A stretch of DNA of 64,000 nt. Source: Streptomyces sp. Q6 (lineage in GTDB: Bacteria; Actinomycetota; Actinomycetes; Streptomycetales; Streptomycetaceae). The notes beneath the pieces were generated by a model. The model saw nothing but the letters and a program-made list of their open reading frames with translations. It did not search any database and was not told where the DNA came from. Made by a program: the position numbers and the translations under genes. The DNA lies in NCBI RefSeq assembly GCF_036967205.1, contig NZ_CP146022.1, positions 8,060,001 through 8,124,000 of the forward strand, read 5' to 3'. Positions 63,470 through 64,000 of the stretch are shown piece after piece (positions within the stretch are counted from its first letter, which is position 1; each line of letters opens with the position of its first letter).

Positions 63470-64000
63470 GGCGTGCGCTCCTGTCCTTGCCGGGTGGCGT
63501 GGCGACGGAGGGGAAATGGCAGGCGGCCGAACCGGAGGCGACCGGCCGCGACTGCGGGCGCTCGCTCGCGCAGACGTCCTGCGCGGCCGGGCAGCGGGGC
63601 GCGAAGGCGCATCCCGCTCCGACCTCGAACCCCGACAGCGGCCTGCCGCCGATGGTCCGCAACGGCTGCGCGCCCGCCCCGGGATCGGGCCGTGACGCGA
63701 GCAGGGCGCGCGTGTAGGGGTGTGCGGAGCCGTCGTGCAGACGCGCCGCCGGGACCTGTTCGACCACCGAGCCCGCGTACATGACGGCGATGCTGTCGCA
63801 GACGGCCGTGGCCAGGGCCAGGTCGTGGGTGATGAACAGCAGGGCCAGGCCCCGCCGCACGCGCGCCTCGTCGATGATCGCCATCACCTCGGACTGCGTG
63901 GTGACGTCCAGGGCCGTCGTCGGTTCGTCGGCCAGCAGCAGCCGCGGCTCACCGAGCAGCGCCGCCGCGATCATCACGCGTTGCAGGAGCCCGCCGGACA
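63462..64000 (-). CDS. Oligopeptide/dipeptide-type ABC transporter ATPase (DppD-like), 5' end cut by window edge
   Basis: The visible 179 codons are the C-terminal part of the second ATPase: signature SGGLLQRVMIAAALLGEP at the edge, Walker B LLLADEPTTALDVTTQ, FITHDLALATAV, and the Opp-type tail with CAFAPRCPAAQDVC (Cys pairs) and HPYTRALLASRPDPG. The signature has Leu in place of the usual Gln-x (LSGGxxQR form). It pairs with the DppF-like gene downstream. The start and Walker A lie beyond 64000. Confidence 0.92.
   Translation of the reverse strand, partial: SGGLLQRVMIAAALLGEPRLLLADEPTTALDVTTQSEVMAIIDEARVRRGLALLFITHDLALATAVCDSIAVMYAGSVVEQVPAARLHDGSAHPYTRALLASRPDPGAGAQPLRTIGGRPLSGFEVGAGCAFAPRCPAAQDVCASERPQSRPVASGSAACHFPSVATPPGKDRSARHD

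Overview
The window is high-GC DNA with strong third-position GC bias, GTG and TTG starts, TAG(R)RT-type -10 boxes, lipoprotein and twin-arginine-rich secreted hydrolases, and a GH10/CBM13 xylanase whose domain order and catalytic positions match XlnA of Streptomyces lividans. It is almost certainly a Streptomyces chromosome. No tRNA, rRNA, insertion sequence, prophage gene or CRISPR array was seen.

Region 1 (1-5.3 kb): a PaaI-type thioesterase (cut by the left edge) diverges from an HxlR regulator over overlapping promoters; a secreted GH92 mannosidase carries a perfect LacI-type palindrome just before its start; a GAF-SpoIIE phosphatase-ATPase follows.

Region 2 (5.7-33.2 kb): one long, tightly coupled plus-strand operon for a Wzx/Wzy-type exopolysaccharide. 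It has a polyprenyl sugar-phosphate transferase, an AlgD-type GDP-mannose dehydrogenase, two GT4 and one GT2 glycosyltransferases, two Wzz-like proteins with degenerate kinase domains, an asparagine synthetase-like amidotransferase, a two-domain oxidoreductase, a heparinase II/III-like lyase, a beta-helix lipoprotein, a Wzy-like polymerase, a flippase, a pyruvyl transferase, and a sugar-nucleotide module (C-methyltransferase, RfbF-like nucleotidyltransferase, PIG-L deacetylase, epimerase, DUF4910 protein, RmlC-like epimerase, class III aminotransferase). Eleven gene junctions are 4-nt ATGA/GTGA overlaps. The product is probably an acidic, modified polymer containing a uronic acid and perhaps a uronamide.

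Region 3 (33.2-37.4 kb): a PAP2 membrane phosphatase, then divergent secreted plant-cell-wall enzymes (GH62 arabinofuranosidase and GH10 xylanase, both with ricin-type CBM13) sharing a repeat-rich promoter region.

Region 4 (37.5-62.1 kb): a lipid-catabolic island in several operons: acyl-CoA dehydrogenases, two acyl-CoA synthetases, three SDRs, two thioesterases, two thiolases (one SCPx/lipid-transfer type), a MaoC pair, a P450 with ferredoxin and reductase, an alpha-methylacyl-CoA racemase, two crotonases, an MFS carrier, an alkyl sulfatase and a tandem TetR regulator. The set resembles peroxisomal branched-chain/bile-acid beta-oxidation. Six copies of an operator-like motif, AAGTTAAYNNNNATTAG, precede the operons and point to one regulon, plausibly controlled by the tandem TetR protein.

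Region 5 (62.1-64 kb): a DUF3237 protein and two oligopeptide-type ABC ATPases, the last cut by the right edge.

Three genes (a Wzz-like gene, the pyruvyl transferase and the ferredoxin reductase) are each broken by one apparent single-base loss in the same CCGGC context, which looks more like a systematic sequence error than real decay.
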